This document shows, piece by piece, positions 1 to 7,753 of a stretch of 39,832 nucleotides of DNA. Source of the stretch: Actinomycetes bacterium (GTDB taxonomy: Bacteria > Actinomycetota > Actinomycetes > Jiangellales > Jiangellaceae); NCBI GenBank assembly GCA_021793295.1, contig JAJYTA010000020.1, forward strand, positions 1 through 39,832, written 5' to 3'. The notes below the pieces were generated by a model. It saw nothing but the letters and a program-made list of their open reading frames with translations. It did no database searches and was not told the origin of the DNA. Both the position numbers and the translations under genes were made by a program. The number at the start of each line of letters is the position of its first letter. Position 1 is the first letter of the stretch.

Positions 1-295
1 CTACTCGGCTCCGGTGATCACGCAGGCGAGTACACCGTGACGAGCCCAGCCGCGTACATGTCCCTGCCGGTCCCGCGACCGTACCGACAGGTGAGCCTCC
101 TCAATGATGCCGAGCACCGGGTCGGAAGCAACCCCGGGTCGACAGACTTCTAGTCCCTAGCCTCAGGCGGCGAGGGCGAAGTCAGTGCGCTTTTCGTTGG
201 CACTTGTAACGTTGCCGCGAGCGTTTGCGAGATGACGCGACATCCTCGGCCCGCTTCCCCTGGTTCGACGATCGAAGTCGAAACCGCTCACCCCC
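1..295 (-). ncRNA. ssrA: tmRNA (transfer-messenger RNA), 3' end cut by window edge
   Basis: tmRNA rescues stalled ribosomes together with SmpB and tags the unfinished peptide for proteolysis. Read on the minus strand, the RNA begins at 295 with GGGGGUGAGC followed by GGUUUCGAC, the hallmark 5' end of tmRNA, then the conserved CAGGGGAAGCG segment. The tag reading frame lies at 201-163 and encodes ANEKRTDFALAA followed by UGA, very close to the actinobacterial tag pattern (from memory, Streptomyces ends in KRDSFALAA). Downstream is a PK2-like stem, CCCGG-GGTTGCTTCCGA-CCCGG. About 75-80 nt should be missing (T arm, acceptor stem and CCA end), lying left of position 1. smpB is on the same strand 2.2 kb upstream, with an unrelated plus-strand gene between. 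The 5' end is set by analogy to other tmRNAs, so it may be off by a few bases. The plus strand of 1-153 is open in one frame, but I reject that as a gene. Confidence 0.95.
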
Positions 296-464
296 TCTTG
301 AATTGTCAACACCCGGACCAGCGCTCAGCAAGCCCAAGGCTGACCCAGGATACCTGGTACAACGCCGCATCGGCGAGAGAGATTCCGACCGCATGCCCGC
401 CCACGTCTCCGCGCGGGTGGGCCCGGCGGCTCTCGCCCGTTCGATCATCAGGCGACGAGAAGGC

Positions 465-480
465 TACTTACGAGTAACAT
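465..480 (+). promoter_or_regulatory. Possible -10 box and overlapping operator of the acyl-CoA dehydrogenase gene
   Basis: TAACAT at 475-480 fits the actinobacterial -10 pattern TANNNT and would give a leader of about 22 nt that carries the ribosome binding site at 498-504. It is overlapped by two small nested palindromes, TACT-TACG-AGTA (465-476) and TTAC-GA-GTAA (468-477). A repressor bound there would block the promoter. TetR-type regulators commonly control acyl-CoA dehydrogenase genes, but no specific regulator is assigned. No good -35 box is visible. Confidence 0.35.
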
Positions 481-508
481 GGAGGTACGCCGACGATGGA
501 GAGGCGCC

Positions 509-2467
509 ATGACGGACCTGAAAGACAGCCCCGACCCCCGCAACATCGGCGAACGTGAGGCGCGTCAAGTCGCCGAAGCCGCCCGTGAGACCAGGTGGGA
601 CAAGCCGTCGTTCGCCAAGGAGCTCTACCTCGGGCGGTTCCGGCTCGATCTGATCCACCCGCACCCGCGCCCCGCGCCCGACGACGCCGCGCGCTCCCAG
701 GCGTTCCTCGATCGCCTGCGCGCCGTCTGCGAAACCGAACTGGACGGCACCGTCATCGAGCGCGAGGCCCGCATCCCGGACGAGTACGTCAAGGCGCTGG
801 CCCGCATCGGCGTGTTCGGCATGAAGATCCCCGAAGCCTACGGCGGCGCGGGCCTCACCCAGGTCGCCTACAACCGTGCGCTCATGCTGCTCGGCGACGT
901 GCACCCCAGCCTGGGAGCACTGGTTTCCGCGCACCAGTCCATCGGTGTGCCTGAGCCGGTCAAACAGTTCGGCAGCGAAGAACAGAAGCAGCGTTTCCTC
1001 CCCCGCTGCGCCGCGGGAGCGATCACCGCCTTCCTGCTCACCGAGCCCGACGTCGGCTCCGACCCGGCGCGGTTGGCCGCTTCGGCGATCCCCGTCGACG
1101 ACGGCGAGGCGTACGAGATCGACGGCGTCAAGCTCTGGACCACCAACGGCGTCATCGCCGAACTGCTGGTGGTCATGGCCCGCGTGCCCGCGCACGACGG
1201 CGGACGCGGCGGCGTCACGGCGTTCGTCGTCGAAGCCGACTCGCCGGGCATCACGGTCGAGAACCGCAACGCGTTCATGGGGTTGCGCGGCATCGAGAAC
1301 GGGCTGACCCGCTTCGATCGGGTCCGCGTCCCGGCGGCCAACCGCATCGGCCGTGAAGGCGACGGCCTGAAGATCGCGCTGACCACGCTCAACACCGGCC
1401 GGCTGTCCATTCCGGCCCTGTGTACCGCGGCGTCGAAATGGAGTTTGAAGATCGCCCGCGAATGGTCCGGGCACCGCGTGCAGTGGGGCCGCCCCGTCGG
1501 CCGGCATGCGGCCGTCGCGCACAAGATCTCGTTCATCGCTGCGTCGGCGTTCGCCCAGGAGGCCGTGCTCGACCTGACCGCCCACATGGCCGACCAGGGC
1601 CGCCGCGACATCCGCATCGAGGCCGCCCTGGCCAAGCTGTGGTGCAGCGAGACCGCCTGGCAGGTGGCCGACGAACTCGTCCAGATCCGCGGCGGCCGCG
1701 GCTACGAGACCGCCGAGTCGCTGCGGGCGCGCGGCGAACGCGCCGTCCCCGCCGAGCAGATCTTGCGTGACCTGCGCATCAACCGCATCTTCGAAGGCTC
1801 CACCGAGATCATGCACCTGCTGATCGCCCGCGAGGCGGTCGATGCCCACCTGCAGGCCGCCGGCGACGTCATCGACCCCGACGTCGACCTGCCCGGCAAG
1901 GCTCGTGCCGCCGCCAAAGCCACCGGCTTCTACGCCCGCTGGCTGCCACAGCTCGTCGCCGGGAGCGGACATCTGCCAGCGTCGTACGGCGACTTCGGCG
2001 AACTCGCCCCGCACGTGCGCTACGTCGAGCGCACGTCGCGCCGGCTGGCCCGCCAGACCTTCTACGGGATGGCCCGCTGGCAGGGCAAGCTGGAGCACAA
2101 GCAGGGCTTCTTGGCCAGAGTCGTCGACATCGGCGCCGAGCTGTTCGCCATCTCCGCCTGTTGTGTGCGTGCGCGCATGCTGGTCGACGACGGCGATCCC
2201 GACAGCGCCCACGCCGTCCGGCTCGCCGACGTGTTCGCGCGCCAGGCGCGCGTGCGCATCGAGCGGCTGTTCGACGCGCTGTGGCGCAACACCGATGCCG
2301 CTGACGAAGCCCTCGCCAAGGGCGTCCTCGATGGCGACTTCACGTGGGTCGAGGCCGGCGTCATCGACATCAGTGAAGGAACCGGGCCCTGGGTGGCCGA
2401 ACCTGCGCCGTCGGCGAAGACCGAGAACCTCGCGCGGCGCGTGCTTCCGCCGACGACGGCATCGTGA
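509..2467 (+). CDS. Acyl-CoA dehydrogenase, FadE10-like
   Basis: FAD-dependent enzyme that introduces the alpha-beta double bond into acyl-CoA thioesters in fatty-acid oxidation. The 652-residue protein is longer than the ~390-residue classic family because of a C-terminal extension of about 170 residues, as in mycobacterial FadE10, which its N-terminal WDKPSFAKELYLGRF segment also resembles. Visible features are the FAD/substrate region FLLTEPDVGSD, LWTTNG, and RIFEGSTEI near residue 428, whose Glu sits where the family's catalytic base is found. I chose ATG 509 because GGAGAGG lies 4 nt upstream; the in-frame ATG at 479 has no ribosome binding site and falls in the likely promoter. The gene stands alone between ssrA and smpB, both on the opposite strand, and converges on smpB. 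The FadE10 assignment is from memory of sequence similarity, and the chain-length preference of the enzyme is unknown. Confidence 0.93.
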   Translation: MTDLKDSPDPRNIGEREARQVAEAARETRWDKPSFAKELYLGRFRLDLIHPHPRPAPDDAARSQAFLDRLRAVCETELDGTVIEREARIPDEYVKALARIGVFGMKIPEAYGGAGLTQVAYNRALMLLGDVHPSLGALVSAHQSIGVPEPVKQFGSEEQKQRFLPRCAAGAITAFLLTEPDVGSDPARLAASAIPVDDGEAYEIDGVKLWTTNGVIAELLVVMARVPAHDGGRGGVTAFVVEADSPGITVENRNAFMGLRGIENGLTRFDRVRVPAANRIGREGDGLKIALTTLNTGRLSIPALCTAASKWSLKIAREWSGHRVQWGRPVGRHAAVAHKISFIAASAFAQEAVLDLTAHMADQGRRDIRIEAALAKLWCSETAWQVADELVQIRGGRGYETAESLRARGERAVPAEQILRDLRINRIFEGSTEIMHLLIAREAVDAHLQAAGDVIDPDVDLPGKARAAAKATGFYARWLPQLVAGSGHLPASYGDFGELAPHVRYVERTSRRLARQTFYGMARWQGKLEHKQGFLARVVDIGAELFAISACCVRARMLVDDGDPDSAHAVRLADVFARQARVRIERLFDALWRNTDAADEALAKGVLDGDFTWVEAGVIDISEGTGPWVAEPAPSAKTENLARRVLPPTTAS

Positions 2468-2496
2468 CCGCGGGCCTGGGTCGCCGCTGATCGCGC

Positions 2497-2512
2497 ACCG
2501 GGATCACCCGGT
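2497..2512. terminator. Short hairpin between convergent genes
   Basis: ACCGGG-ATCA-CCCGGT is a perfect 6-bp stem with a 4-nt loop in the 47-bp gap between the acyl-CoA dehydrogenase stop and the smpB stop. It could act on both strands. There is no clear T-tract, so termination is inferred from position and structure. Confidence 0.5.
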
Positions 2513-2514
2513 CC

Positions 2515-2985
2515 TCAGCGGCGGCGCGCCTGCGCCATCGCGCGCTCGGCCTCGCGCTTGGCTTCTCGCTCGGCGATGGCTTGCCGCTTGTCGTGAGTCT
2601 TCTTGCCGCGGGCGAGCGCGATCTCGACCTTGGCGTAGCCATCCTTGAAGTACAGCGACAGCGGCACCAGGGTGACGCCGGTCTCCCGGGTCTTACCGAT
2701 CAGTCGGCTGATCTCGTCGCGGCGCAACAGGAGCTTGCGCGAGCGCCGGGGCTCGTGGTTGGTCCACGTGCCCGGGTCGTACTCGGGAATGTGGACGTTA
2801 CGCAGCCACACCTCGCCGTCACGGACTTCGGCGTAGCCGTCGGCCAACGACGCCTTCCCGGCCCGCAGCGACTTGACCTCGGTGCCGGTCAGCACGATCC
2901 CGGCTTCGTAGGTGGCGTCGATGTGGTAGTCGTAGCGCGCCTTACGGTTCTGGGCGACCAGGGTCCGCCCGCGTTCTCGTGCCAT
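2515..2985 (-). CDS. smpB: SsrA-binding protein SmpB
   Basis: SmpB binds the tRNA-like domain of tmRNA and brings it to the A site of stalled ribosomes. The 156-residue protein is of normal family length. Hallmarks are the N-terminal [39 protein letters not shown], the central [18 protein letters not shown], and the basic tail [20 protein letters not shown] that inserts into the mRNA channel. It is the last gene of the minus-strand block prfB-ftsE-ftsX-M23-smpB, the order known from other actinobacteria, but it is separated from the M23 gene by a strong inverted repeat. Its partner RNA gene ssrA lies just beyond the next gene, at 1-295. The ATG start is preceded by AGGGG. Confidence 0.98.
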   Translation of the reverse strand: MARERGRTLVAQNRKARYDYHIDATYEAGIVLTGTEVKSLRAGKASLADGYAEVRDGEVWLRNVHIPEYDPGTWTNHEPRRSRKLLLRRDEISRLIGKTRETGVTLVPLSLYFKDGYAKVEIALARGKKTHDKRQAIAEREAKREAERAMAQARRR

Positions 2986-3031
2986 GCCCCTAGGATTTCA
3001 TGCCACCTAGGCCACTGACGACTCCGTTTCG

Positions 3032-3091
3032 TCGGTGATCGTTGGCGCCCAGTGGTGGTCAGGGAAACCAGAACCCGCCAACGATCACCGA
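3032..3091. repeat. Perfect 16-bp inverted repeat, probable terminator of the M23 gene
   Basis: TCGGTGATCGTTGGCG at 3032-3047 and its exact reverse complement at 3076-3091 flank a 28-nt spacer. The structure begins 4 nt after the M23 peptidase stop codon and lies about 45 nt upstream of the smpB start, so it probably ends the M23 transcript or stabilises its 3' end. No T-tract follows. A perfect 16-bp match with a long spacer is more than a minimal terminator needs, so it may belong to a dispersed repeat family. Confidence 0.7.
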
Positions 3092-3094
3092 ACA

Positions 3095-4546
3095 TCAGAG
3101 GTAGTTCATCGGATTCGTGAGCGAGCCGCCGACGTAGAGCATGAAATGCAAGTGGCACGCCGTCGAACTGCCGGTGGTGCCGGAGTAGCCGATGGTCTCG
3201 CCCTGCGCGACCCACTCCCCCGGGCTAGCGGCGAACCTGGACAGGTGACTGTAGGTCGTCACCATGCCACCGTGGCTGACGGCGACCTGGTTGCCGTAAC
3301 CAGTGCGGTAGTGCGCCCACTGCACCGTCCCGGCCGCCGCGGCACGAATCGGCGTGCCGCAGTACGCCCTGAAGTCGGTGCCGTCGTGCAGCTTGTACAC
3401 GCCGGTGACCGGGTGTACCCGCATCCCGTACGGCGACGTGATGTAGGGGTTGGACACCGGGTAGTTCAGCCCGCTGGAGTCGTTGCCGGAGTCGTCGGAG
3501 TCCGAATCACTGTCGGAGTCGCTGTCTCCGGAGTCGTCCCTGTCCTTCTCCTTCTCCCGTTCCTTCTCCCGTTCCTTCTCGCGCTCTTGGCGCTCGCGCT
3601 CCTCGCGTTCGCGCCGTTCGCGCTCTTCGCGCTCGCGCCGCTCGATCTCGTTGATCTCGGCTTGGATCTTGTCGCGCTCGGCGGCCCATGCTCGTGCCTG
3701 GGCGGCGTCCTCGTCTTTGGCCGCCTCGGCCGCGGCGACCGCGTTCTCGCGGGCTGCCACCAAGTTCTCGACGTCGGCCTTGGCCGCAGCCGCGGCTTGC
3801 CGGGCAGCCAGCGCTTCGGCCTTGGCGGCCTCGGCTTCGCGCTCTCGACGCTCGGTCTCGGCCAGCCGCGCCGCGGCCTCCTCGCGCAGCACCTCGGCTT
3901 CGGCTCGCAGCTCTTCGAGCACCACGCGCTGGTTCGCCAGTTCGGCGCGGTCGTGCTTGAGATCCTGCAGGACGACACTCTCGGCCTGCACGATCGACTG
4001 GCTCGCCTGAATGCCCGTGGCCAGCTCCTGCAGATTCTCCGCCTGCATCACCGCGGCGATGCTCGCGAGATCACCGCCGGCGCCGCGCTGGTAGGCCTGA
4101 ACGGCGACCTGGCTGATCGAGGCGCGCTTGCCATCGATGCGAGCGGTGACGTCGTCGATCTTCGCCTCTTGGATCTCGACCTTCTTCTCGGCCTCGGCGA
4201 GGCGGTTCGCCGCGGCCTCGTCAGCCGCGCGGGCTGCAGCCACCTGTCCCCGGACGACTTCGACCTGATGTTCTGCGGCCTGCAGCGCGTCCTGGGCACC
4301 GGCCAGCGCGGCTCGCGCCGCCGGCAGCCGGGCCGTCGCGGCTTGATACTCAGCAGTGGCGTCGGCGAGCGCTTGGCTGGACTCCTCCAGCGCCTCACGA
4401 GCCTGCCCGAGCCGGGTCTCCACGTCGTCCAACCGATCGCGTGGGTCGGCCCAGGCCTGCCCGAGGCCGGCTCCGAGAACGCCGACAGCGATGACCAGAA
4501 CGGCCACGCGGCGTACCCACGAGACCTCATTAGTCACAGCTTTCAC
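3095..4546 (-). CDS. Secreted coiled-coil LytM (M23) peptidase, EnvC-like
   Basis: Predicted peptidoglycan endopeptidase or amidase activator at the division site. From the chosen start the protein has 483 residues: a signal peptide ending ...GLGQAWA-DP, a long coiled coil (about 40-300, rich in Ala, Glu and Arg), a highly charged ERE/EKE run (about 299-335), an alternating Ser-Asp linker (about 335-358), and a C-terminal LytM domain (about 360-483). The zinc motifs are intact: HDGTD (HxxxD) and CHLHF (HxH), so the domain should be catalytic, unlike E. coli EnvC, whose LytM domain is degenerate. Its place beside ftsE and ftsX supports an EnvC-like partnership with FtsX. I chose GTG 4546 because GGGGG lies 5 nt upstream and the signal peptide then has a normal n-region; an upstream start at 4585 is possible. 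In mycobacteria the FtsX partner is an NlpC/P60 enzyme (RipC), so the EnvC-like role is inference. Confidence 0.9.
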   Translation of the reverse strand: MKAVTNEVSWVRRVAVLVIAVGVLGAGLGQAWADPRDRLDDVETRLGQAREALEESSQALADATAEYQAATARLPAARAALAGAQDALQAAEHQVEVVRGQVAAARAADEAAANRLAEAEKKVEIQEAKIDDVTARIDGKRASISQVAVQAYQRGAGGDLASIAAVMQAENLQELATGIQASQSIVQAESVVLQDLKHDRAELANQRVVLEELRAEAEVLREEAAARLAETERREREAEAAKAEALAARQAAAAAKADVENLVAARENAVAAAEAAKDEDAAQARAWAAERDKIQAEINEIERREREERERREREERERQEREKEREKEREKEKDRDDSGDSDSDSDSDSDDSGNDSSGLNYPVSNPYITSPYGMRVHPVTGVYKLHDGTDFRAYCGTPIRAAAAGTVQWAHYRTGYGNQVAVSHGGMVTTYSHLSRFAASPGEWVAQGETIGYSGTTGSSTACHLHFMLYVGGSLTNPMNYL

Positions 4547-4568
4547 AGCTGCCCCCTTTGCACCACTC

Positions 4569-4581
4569 GCCCACGACCGTA
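4569..4581 (-). promoter_or_regulatory. Possible -10 box of the M23 peptidase gene
   Basis: On the minus strand TACGGT (4581-4576) fits TANNNT and would start transcription near 4569, giving a leader of about 23 nt with the ribosome binding site. No convincing -35 box is seen. The 77-nt element at 4626-4702 lies just upstream. Confidence 0.3.
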
Positions 4582-4625
4582 ACACTGTTCACTCTGGACG
4601 CGAAGAGATCCGGGGAAATTCAAAA

Positions 4626-4702
4626 AATGATCATGTTCAGCAGGCAAATGCCTGTCACAACACCCTTGCAAGGGTGTTGACGCAGCAGAACGCCTCGTGT
4701 CG
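4626..4702 (-). repeat. 77-nt palindromic intergenic element, copy 1
   Basis: Read on the minus strand this is one of three gapless 77-nt copies in the window. It shares 61/77 positions with copy 2 (11072-11148) and 59/77 with copy 3 (32805-32881) by hand count. Its main stem is CAACACCC-TTGCAA-GGGTGTTG, extended by further pairs beyond a 3-nt internal loop. A second small hairpin, AGGCA-TT-TGCCT, follows, and the copy ends in the invariant TGAACATGATCATT, here followed by a run of six Ts in total. It lies in the 316-bp gap between the ftsX stop (4863) and the M23 start (4546), in the same orientation as both genes. The rest of the gap (4703-4816) shows no feature I can name. Confidence 0.85.
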
Positions 4703-4816
4703 ACACGCCAGAACGGCACCTATCGACACAGCTGAAGACGCTCGGATCGCCGGACGAGAACAGCCTCCACCGAGGCAACGCAGCGTCGCGTGTACGGACG
4801 CCGAAGAAGTGCCGCA

Positions 4817-4855
4817 GCCGGCGCCGCCGTGCACACCAGGCACGGCGGCACCGGC
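4817..4855 (-). terminator. Strong GC-rich hairpin downstream of ftsX
   Basis: Two 16-nt arms, 4817-4832 and 4840-4855, pair with a single mismatch around a 7-nt loop (ACACCAG on the plus strand). The hairpin starts 8 nt after the ftsX stop codon. It lacks a true T-tract, as is usual for GC-rich actinobacteria. It would separate the ftsE-ftsX transcript from the M23 gene, which has its own likely promoter. Confidence 0.7.
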
Positions 4856-4862
4856 CCGCGAC

Positions 4863-5765
4863 CTAGACGCGCAGGTAACGCCGCAAGGTGATGAAGGACG
4901 CCACCGCGGAGATCAGCACACCGGTCAGCAATAGCCAGGGCACCGCGGCCCACACGTCGGAACTGTCGACCCACGCCGTGAAGGTCAGATTCGGCGCGAT
5001 CAGCCGACTGATGATCAATTGCTCCATACCGAACAACGCCAGACATCCCACGATGGATCCGAGAAGTCCGGCTATCGCCGCTTCGAGAATGAAGGGCAAT
5101 TGAATGTAGAAGTTCGAGGCCCCGACGAGCCGCATGATGCCGGTCTCGCGCCGTCGGCTGTAGGCGGCCAGCCGAATCGTGTTCGCGATCAACAACACCG
5201 CGGCGACGACCTGCAGTGCGGCCACGCCGATGGCGCCGATCTGGAATCCACTCAGCGCACGGAACAACGGTCCGAGTAGCTCGCGCTGGTCGGAGACGTC
5301 TTGCACACCGGGTAATCCGGCGACGGCGGAAACCACGCCGTCGTACTCCTCCGGATCCTCCAGCGCCACCCGGAACGACTCCTGCAGCTGATCAGGCGTG
5401 ATGCTCTCGACGATGGAGTCGTCGAACTGCTCTTCGAACCGCTTGTAGGCCTGCTCCTGGTCCTCGTAGAAGACCTCTTGGACCTCGGGGTGCTCTTCGA
5501 GGGTCTGCTTGATCGCCTCGCGTTGCGGGTCGGTGACCTGACCGTCGGCGCAGCCGGCCCCGGTGGCGTACTCGTTGCACATGAACACCGAGATCTCGAC
5601 CTTGTCGTACCAGAAGCCCTTGGTCGTCTCGGATTGTGCTCGCACCAACAGACCGGTGCCGAACAGAGCGATCGAGATCGCCACCGTGATGACGACCGCG
5701 ATCGTCATGGTCAGGTTACGTCGTAGACCTGTCGTGATCTCCGACAGCACGTACTGGAAGCGCAT
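4863..5765 (-). CDS. ftsX: Cell division protein FtsX
   Basis: Membrane subunit of the FtsEX complex, which couples cytoplasmic ATP hydrolysis by FtsE to peptidoglycan hydrolases outside the cell. The 300-residue protein has the family topology: a short cytoplasmic N-terminus, TM1 (IAVVITVAISIALFGTGLLV), a large extracellular domain with two cysteines (MCNEY...GAGCADG) that may form a disulfide, then three more TM segments, with the cytoplasmic loop YSRRRETGIMRLVGAS between TM2 and TM3. The start has GGAAGAG upstream at good spacing. ftsE lies 51 bp upstream on the same strand, so the two are co-transcribed. A strong hairpin follows, then the secreted LytM peptidase, a likely target of the extracellular domain. 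Confidence 0.97.
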   Translation of the reverse strand: MRFQYVLSEITTGLRRNLTMTIAVVITVAISIALFGTGLLVRAQSETTKGFWYDKVEISVFMCNEYATGAGCADGQVTDPQREAIKQTLEEHPEVQEVFYEDQEQAYKRFEEQFDDSIVESITPDQLQESFRVALEDPEEYDGVVSAVAGLPGVQDVSDQRELLGPLFRALSGFQIGAIGVAALQVVAAVLLIANTIRLAAYSRRRETGIMRLVGASNFYIQLPFILEAAIAGLLGSIVGCLALFGMEQLIISRLIAPNLTFTAWVDSSDVWAAVPWLLLTGVLISAVASFITLRRYLRV

Positions 5766-5816
5766 CGCTCTCTTCCGGGTTGCGTGATGGCCTGAAAGCC
5801 GGGTCGTCGTGTACGG

Positions 5817-6506
5817 CTAGCGGGTGTAGCCGTACACCCCTCGGGACTGGTCGCGGACGAGCTTGCCGTGTTCGAGCTCGATCACGCGTTTACGCATCTG
5901 GTCGACGATGGATTGGTCGTGCGTGGCCATGACCACGGTGGTGCCCGTCCGGTTGATGCGGTCGAGCAGCTTCATGATGCCGACGCTCGTAGCTGGGTCG
6001 AGGTTCCCGGTGGGCTCGTCGGCCAGCAGGATCAGCGGCCGGTTGACGAACGCCCGGGCGACGGCGACACGCTGCTGCTCGCCGCCGGAGAGCTGGTCGG
6101 GCATCCGGTCTTCCTTGCCCTCGAGCCCGACGAGCTCGAGCACGGCCGGGACGTCGCGACTGATCTGCCGCCGCGGCTTGCCGATGACCTGCAGCGCGAA
6201 CGCGACGTTCTCGAAGACCGTCTTGTTCGGCAGCAACCGGAAGTCCTGGAACACCGTGCCGATGCGTCGCCGCAGGTGCGGGACCTTCCAGTTGGAGAGC
6301 CGATGGAGGTCCTTGCCGGCGACCCGGATCCGCCCGGCGGTGGGGCGCTCCTCCTTGAGCGCCAGCCGCAGGAACGTCGACTTGCCGGAGCCGGACGGGC
6401 CCACGAGGAACACGAACTCACCCTTCTCGACCTCCATGGAGAAGTTGTCGAGAGCGGGATGAGTCTGTGTGGGGTACTGCTTGCTGACGTTGTCGAATCG
6501 GATCAC
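5817..6506 (-). CDS. ftsE: Cell division ATP-binding protein FtsE
   Basis: ABC-type ATPase that drives conformational change in FtsX during septation. The 229-residue protein has all ABC motifs: Walker [10 protein letters not shown] (36-44), the Q-loop segment [19 protein letters not shown], the signature [15 protein letters not shown], Walker [15 protein letters not shown], and the H-loop MATHDQ. The length is typical of FtsE. The start is GTG with GAGG 4 nt upstream. The C-terminus continues with [11 protein letters not shown]. It lies 51 bp upstream of ftsX and 111 bp downstream of prfB. A possible -10 (TACACT, minus strand, plus coordinates 6577-6582) in the prfB gap could give ftsEX its own transcript. 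Confidence 0.98.
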   Translation of the reverse strand: MIRFDNVSKQYPTQTHPALDNFSMEVEKGEFVFLVGPSGSGKSTFLRLALKEERPTAGRIRVAGKDLHRLSNWKVPHLRRRIGTVFQDFRLLPNKTVFENVAFALQVIGKPRRQISRDVPAVLELVGLEGKEDRMPDQLSGGEQQRVAVARAFVNRPLILLADEPTGNLDPATSVGIMKLLDRINRTGTTVVMATHDQSIVDQMRKRVIELEHGKLVRDQSRGVYGYTR

Positions 6507-6617
6507 GTTGCCTCGCCACCGGTATGGATGTCAGTCGCGCCCGCAGTTCCTGCCGACCGGACCGAGCACGATTGCGAGTGTACGTCCACGTGCGCAAAGA
6601 CGTCGGCAAGCGCGCCG

Positions 6618-7739
6618 TTACGCTTGGTCGCCATTGCCCTGTTCACGCTTGCGCCAGCGGATTCCCGCTTCGAGGAACTCGTCGATCTCGCCGTCGAGGA
6701 CCGCACTCGGGTTGCCGACCTCGTGCTCGGTCCGCAGGTCTTTGACCATCTGGTACGGGTGCAGCACGTAGGAGCGCATCTGGTCGCCCCAGGACGCCTT
6801 GACGTCGCCGGCCATCTCCTTCTTCTGCGCCTGCTCTTCTTCGCGCCGCAACAGCAGCAGCCGGGACTGCAGGACGCGCAACGCAGCCGCGCGGTTCTGG
6901 ATCTGGGACTTCTCGTTCTGCATCGAGACTACGATGCCTGTGGGCAGGTGGGTGATACGCACGGCGGAGTCGGTCGTGTTGACGCTCTGGCCACCGGGAC
7001 CGGACGAACGGAACACGTCGATCCGGATGTCGGACTCGGGCACCTCGATGTGGTCGGTCTGCTCGATCAGTGGGATGACCTCCACCGCGGCGAACGACGT
7101 CTGGCGCCGGCCCTGGTTGTCGAACGGCGAGATTCGGACCAGCCGGTGCGTACCGGCCTCCACCGACAGCGTTCCGTAGGCGAAGGGCGCCTTGACCTCG
7201 AACGTCGCCGACTTGATGCCGGCTTCCTCGGCGTAGGAGGTGTCGAGCACCTCGGTCTTGTAGCCGTGCCGCTCCGCCCAGCGCAGATACATCCGCATCA
7301 GCATCTCGGCGAAGTCGGCGGCGTCGACCCCGCCGGCTCCGGCGCGGATCGTCACGACGGCCTCACGCTCGTCGTACTCGCCGGACAACAGCGTACGGAT
7401 CTCGAGGTCGGCGACGAGCTTGCGCAGATCGTCGATCTCGCGCTCCACTTCGGCCAACGCGTCGGCGTCACCCTCGTCGCGGCCGAGTTCCACCATGACC
7501 GGCAGATCGTCCACCCGCCGACGCAGCTCGGTGACCTTGCGCAGTTCGGACTGCGCATGGGACAACTGGCTGGTGACCTGTTGAGCCTTGTCAACGTCGT
7601 CCCACAGGTCGGGAGCTGCTGCCTGCTCCTCGAGATCGGCGATGCGCTCAGCGAGCTTGTCCGGCTCGAGCACCTTCTCGATTCCGGTCAAGGTTTCGGA
7701 GAGCTCGGCGATCTCGGTGTCTACGTCGCGTGCTGCCAC
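6618..7739 (-). CDS. prfB: Peptide chain release factor 2
   Basis: Class I release factor that recognises UAA and UGA and triggers peptide release. From the chosen GTG (7739) the protein has 373 residues, the usual RF2 length. The anticodon-like tripeptide SPF is present in RLVRISPFD, and the catalytic GGQ in [18 protein letters not shown], near residue 246. The frame is uninterrupted: there is no in-frame UGA or +1 programmed frameshift near the N-terminus, which is normal for actinobacteria. The reading frame stays open to a GTG at 7796, but the extra 19 residues match nothing typical of RF2. GTG 7739 lies 8 nt after a TACCCT -10 box, suggesting a nearly leaderless mRNA. The order prfB then ftsE-ftsX-smpB is conserved in actinobacteria. 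Confidence 0.97.
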   Translation of the reverse strand: MAARDVDTEIAELSETLTGIEKVLEPDKLAERIADLEEQAAAPDLWDDVDKAQQVTSQLSHAQSELRKVTELRRRVDDLPVMVELGRDEGDADALAEVEREIDDLRKLVADLEIRTLLSGEYDEREAVVTIRAGAGGVDAADFAEMLMRMYLRWAERHGYKTEVLDTSYAEEAGIKSATFEVKAPFAYGTLSVEAGTHRLVRISPFDNQGRRQTSFAAVEVIPLIEQTDHIEVPESDIRIDVFRSSGPGGQSVNTTDSAVRITHLPTGIVVSMQNEKSQIQNRAAALRVLQSRLLLLRREEEQAQKKEMAGDVKASWGDQMRSYVLHPYQMVKDLRTEHEVGNPSAVLDGEIDEFLEAGIRWRKREQGNGDQA

Positions 7740-7747
7740 GTCGGTCA

Positions 7748-7753
7748 AGGGTA
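7748..7753 (-). promoter_or_regulatory. Possible -10 box of prfB, leaderless start
   Basis: On the minus strand TACCCT (TANNNT) ends 8 nt before GTG 7739, and no Shine-Dalgarno sequence precedes that GTG. This fits a leaderless or 1-2 nt leader transcript. The identical hexamer is placed similarly before the tryptophan dioxygenase gene (17001-17006). No -35 box is evident. Confidence 0.4.

Noticed and set aside
1-153. Plus-strand open frame of 50 codons, ending TAG, with high GC3, like the 3' end of a gene
   Set aside because: The minus strand of the same bases is tmRNA, shown by the 5' end motif, the tag peptide and the PK2-like stem. The open frame is a by-product.
154-478. Small minus-strand open frame 182-448 (88 codons)
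   Set aside because: It overlaps the 5' part of ssrA including the tag region, in a frame with no family match.
479-508. Upstream ATG giving a 662-residue acyl-CoA dehydrogenase
   Set aside because: It has no ribosome binding site and overlaps the -10 candidate; ATG 509 has GGAGAGG at good spacing.
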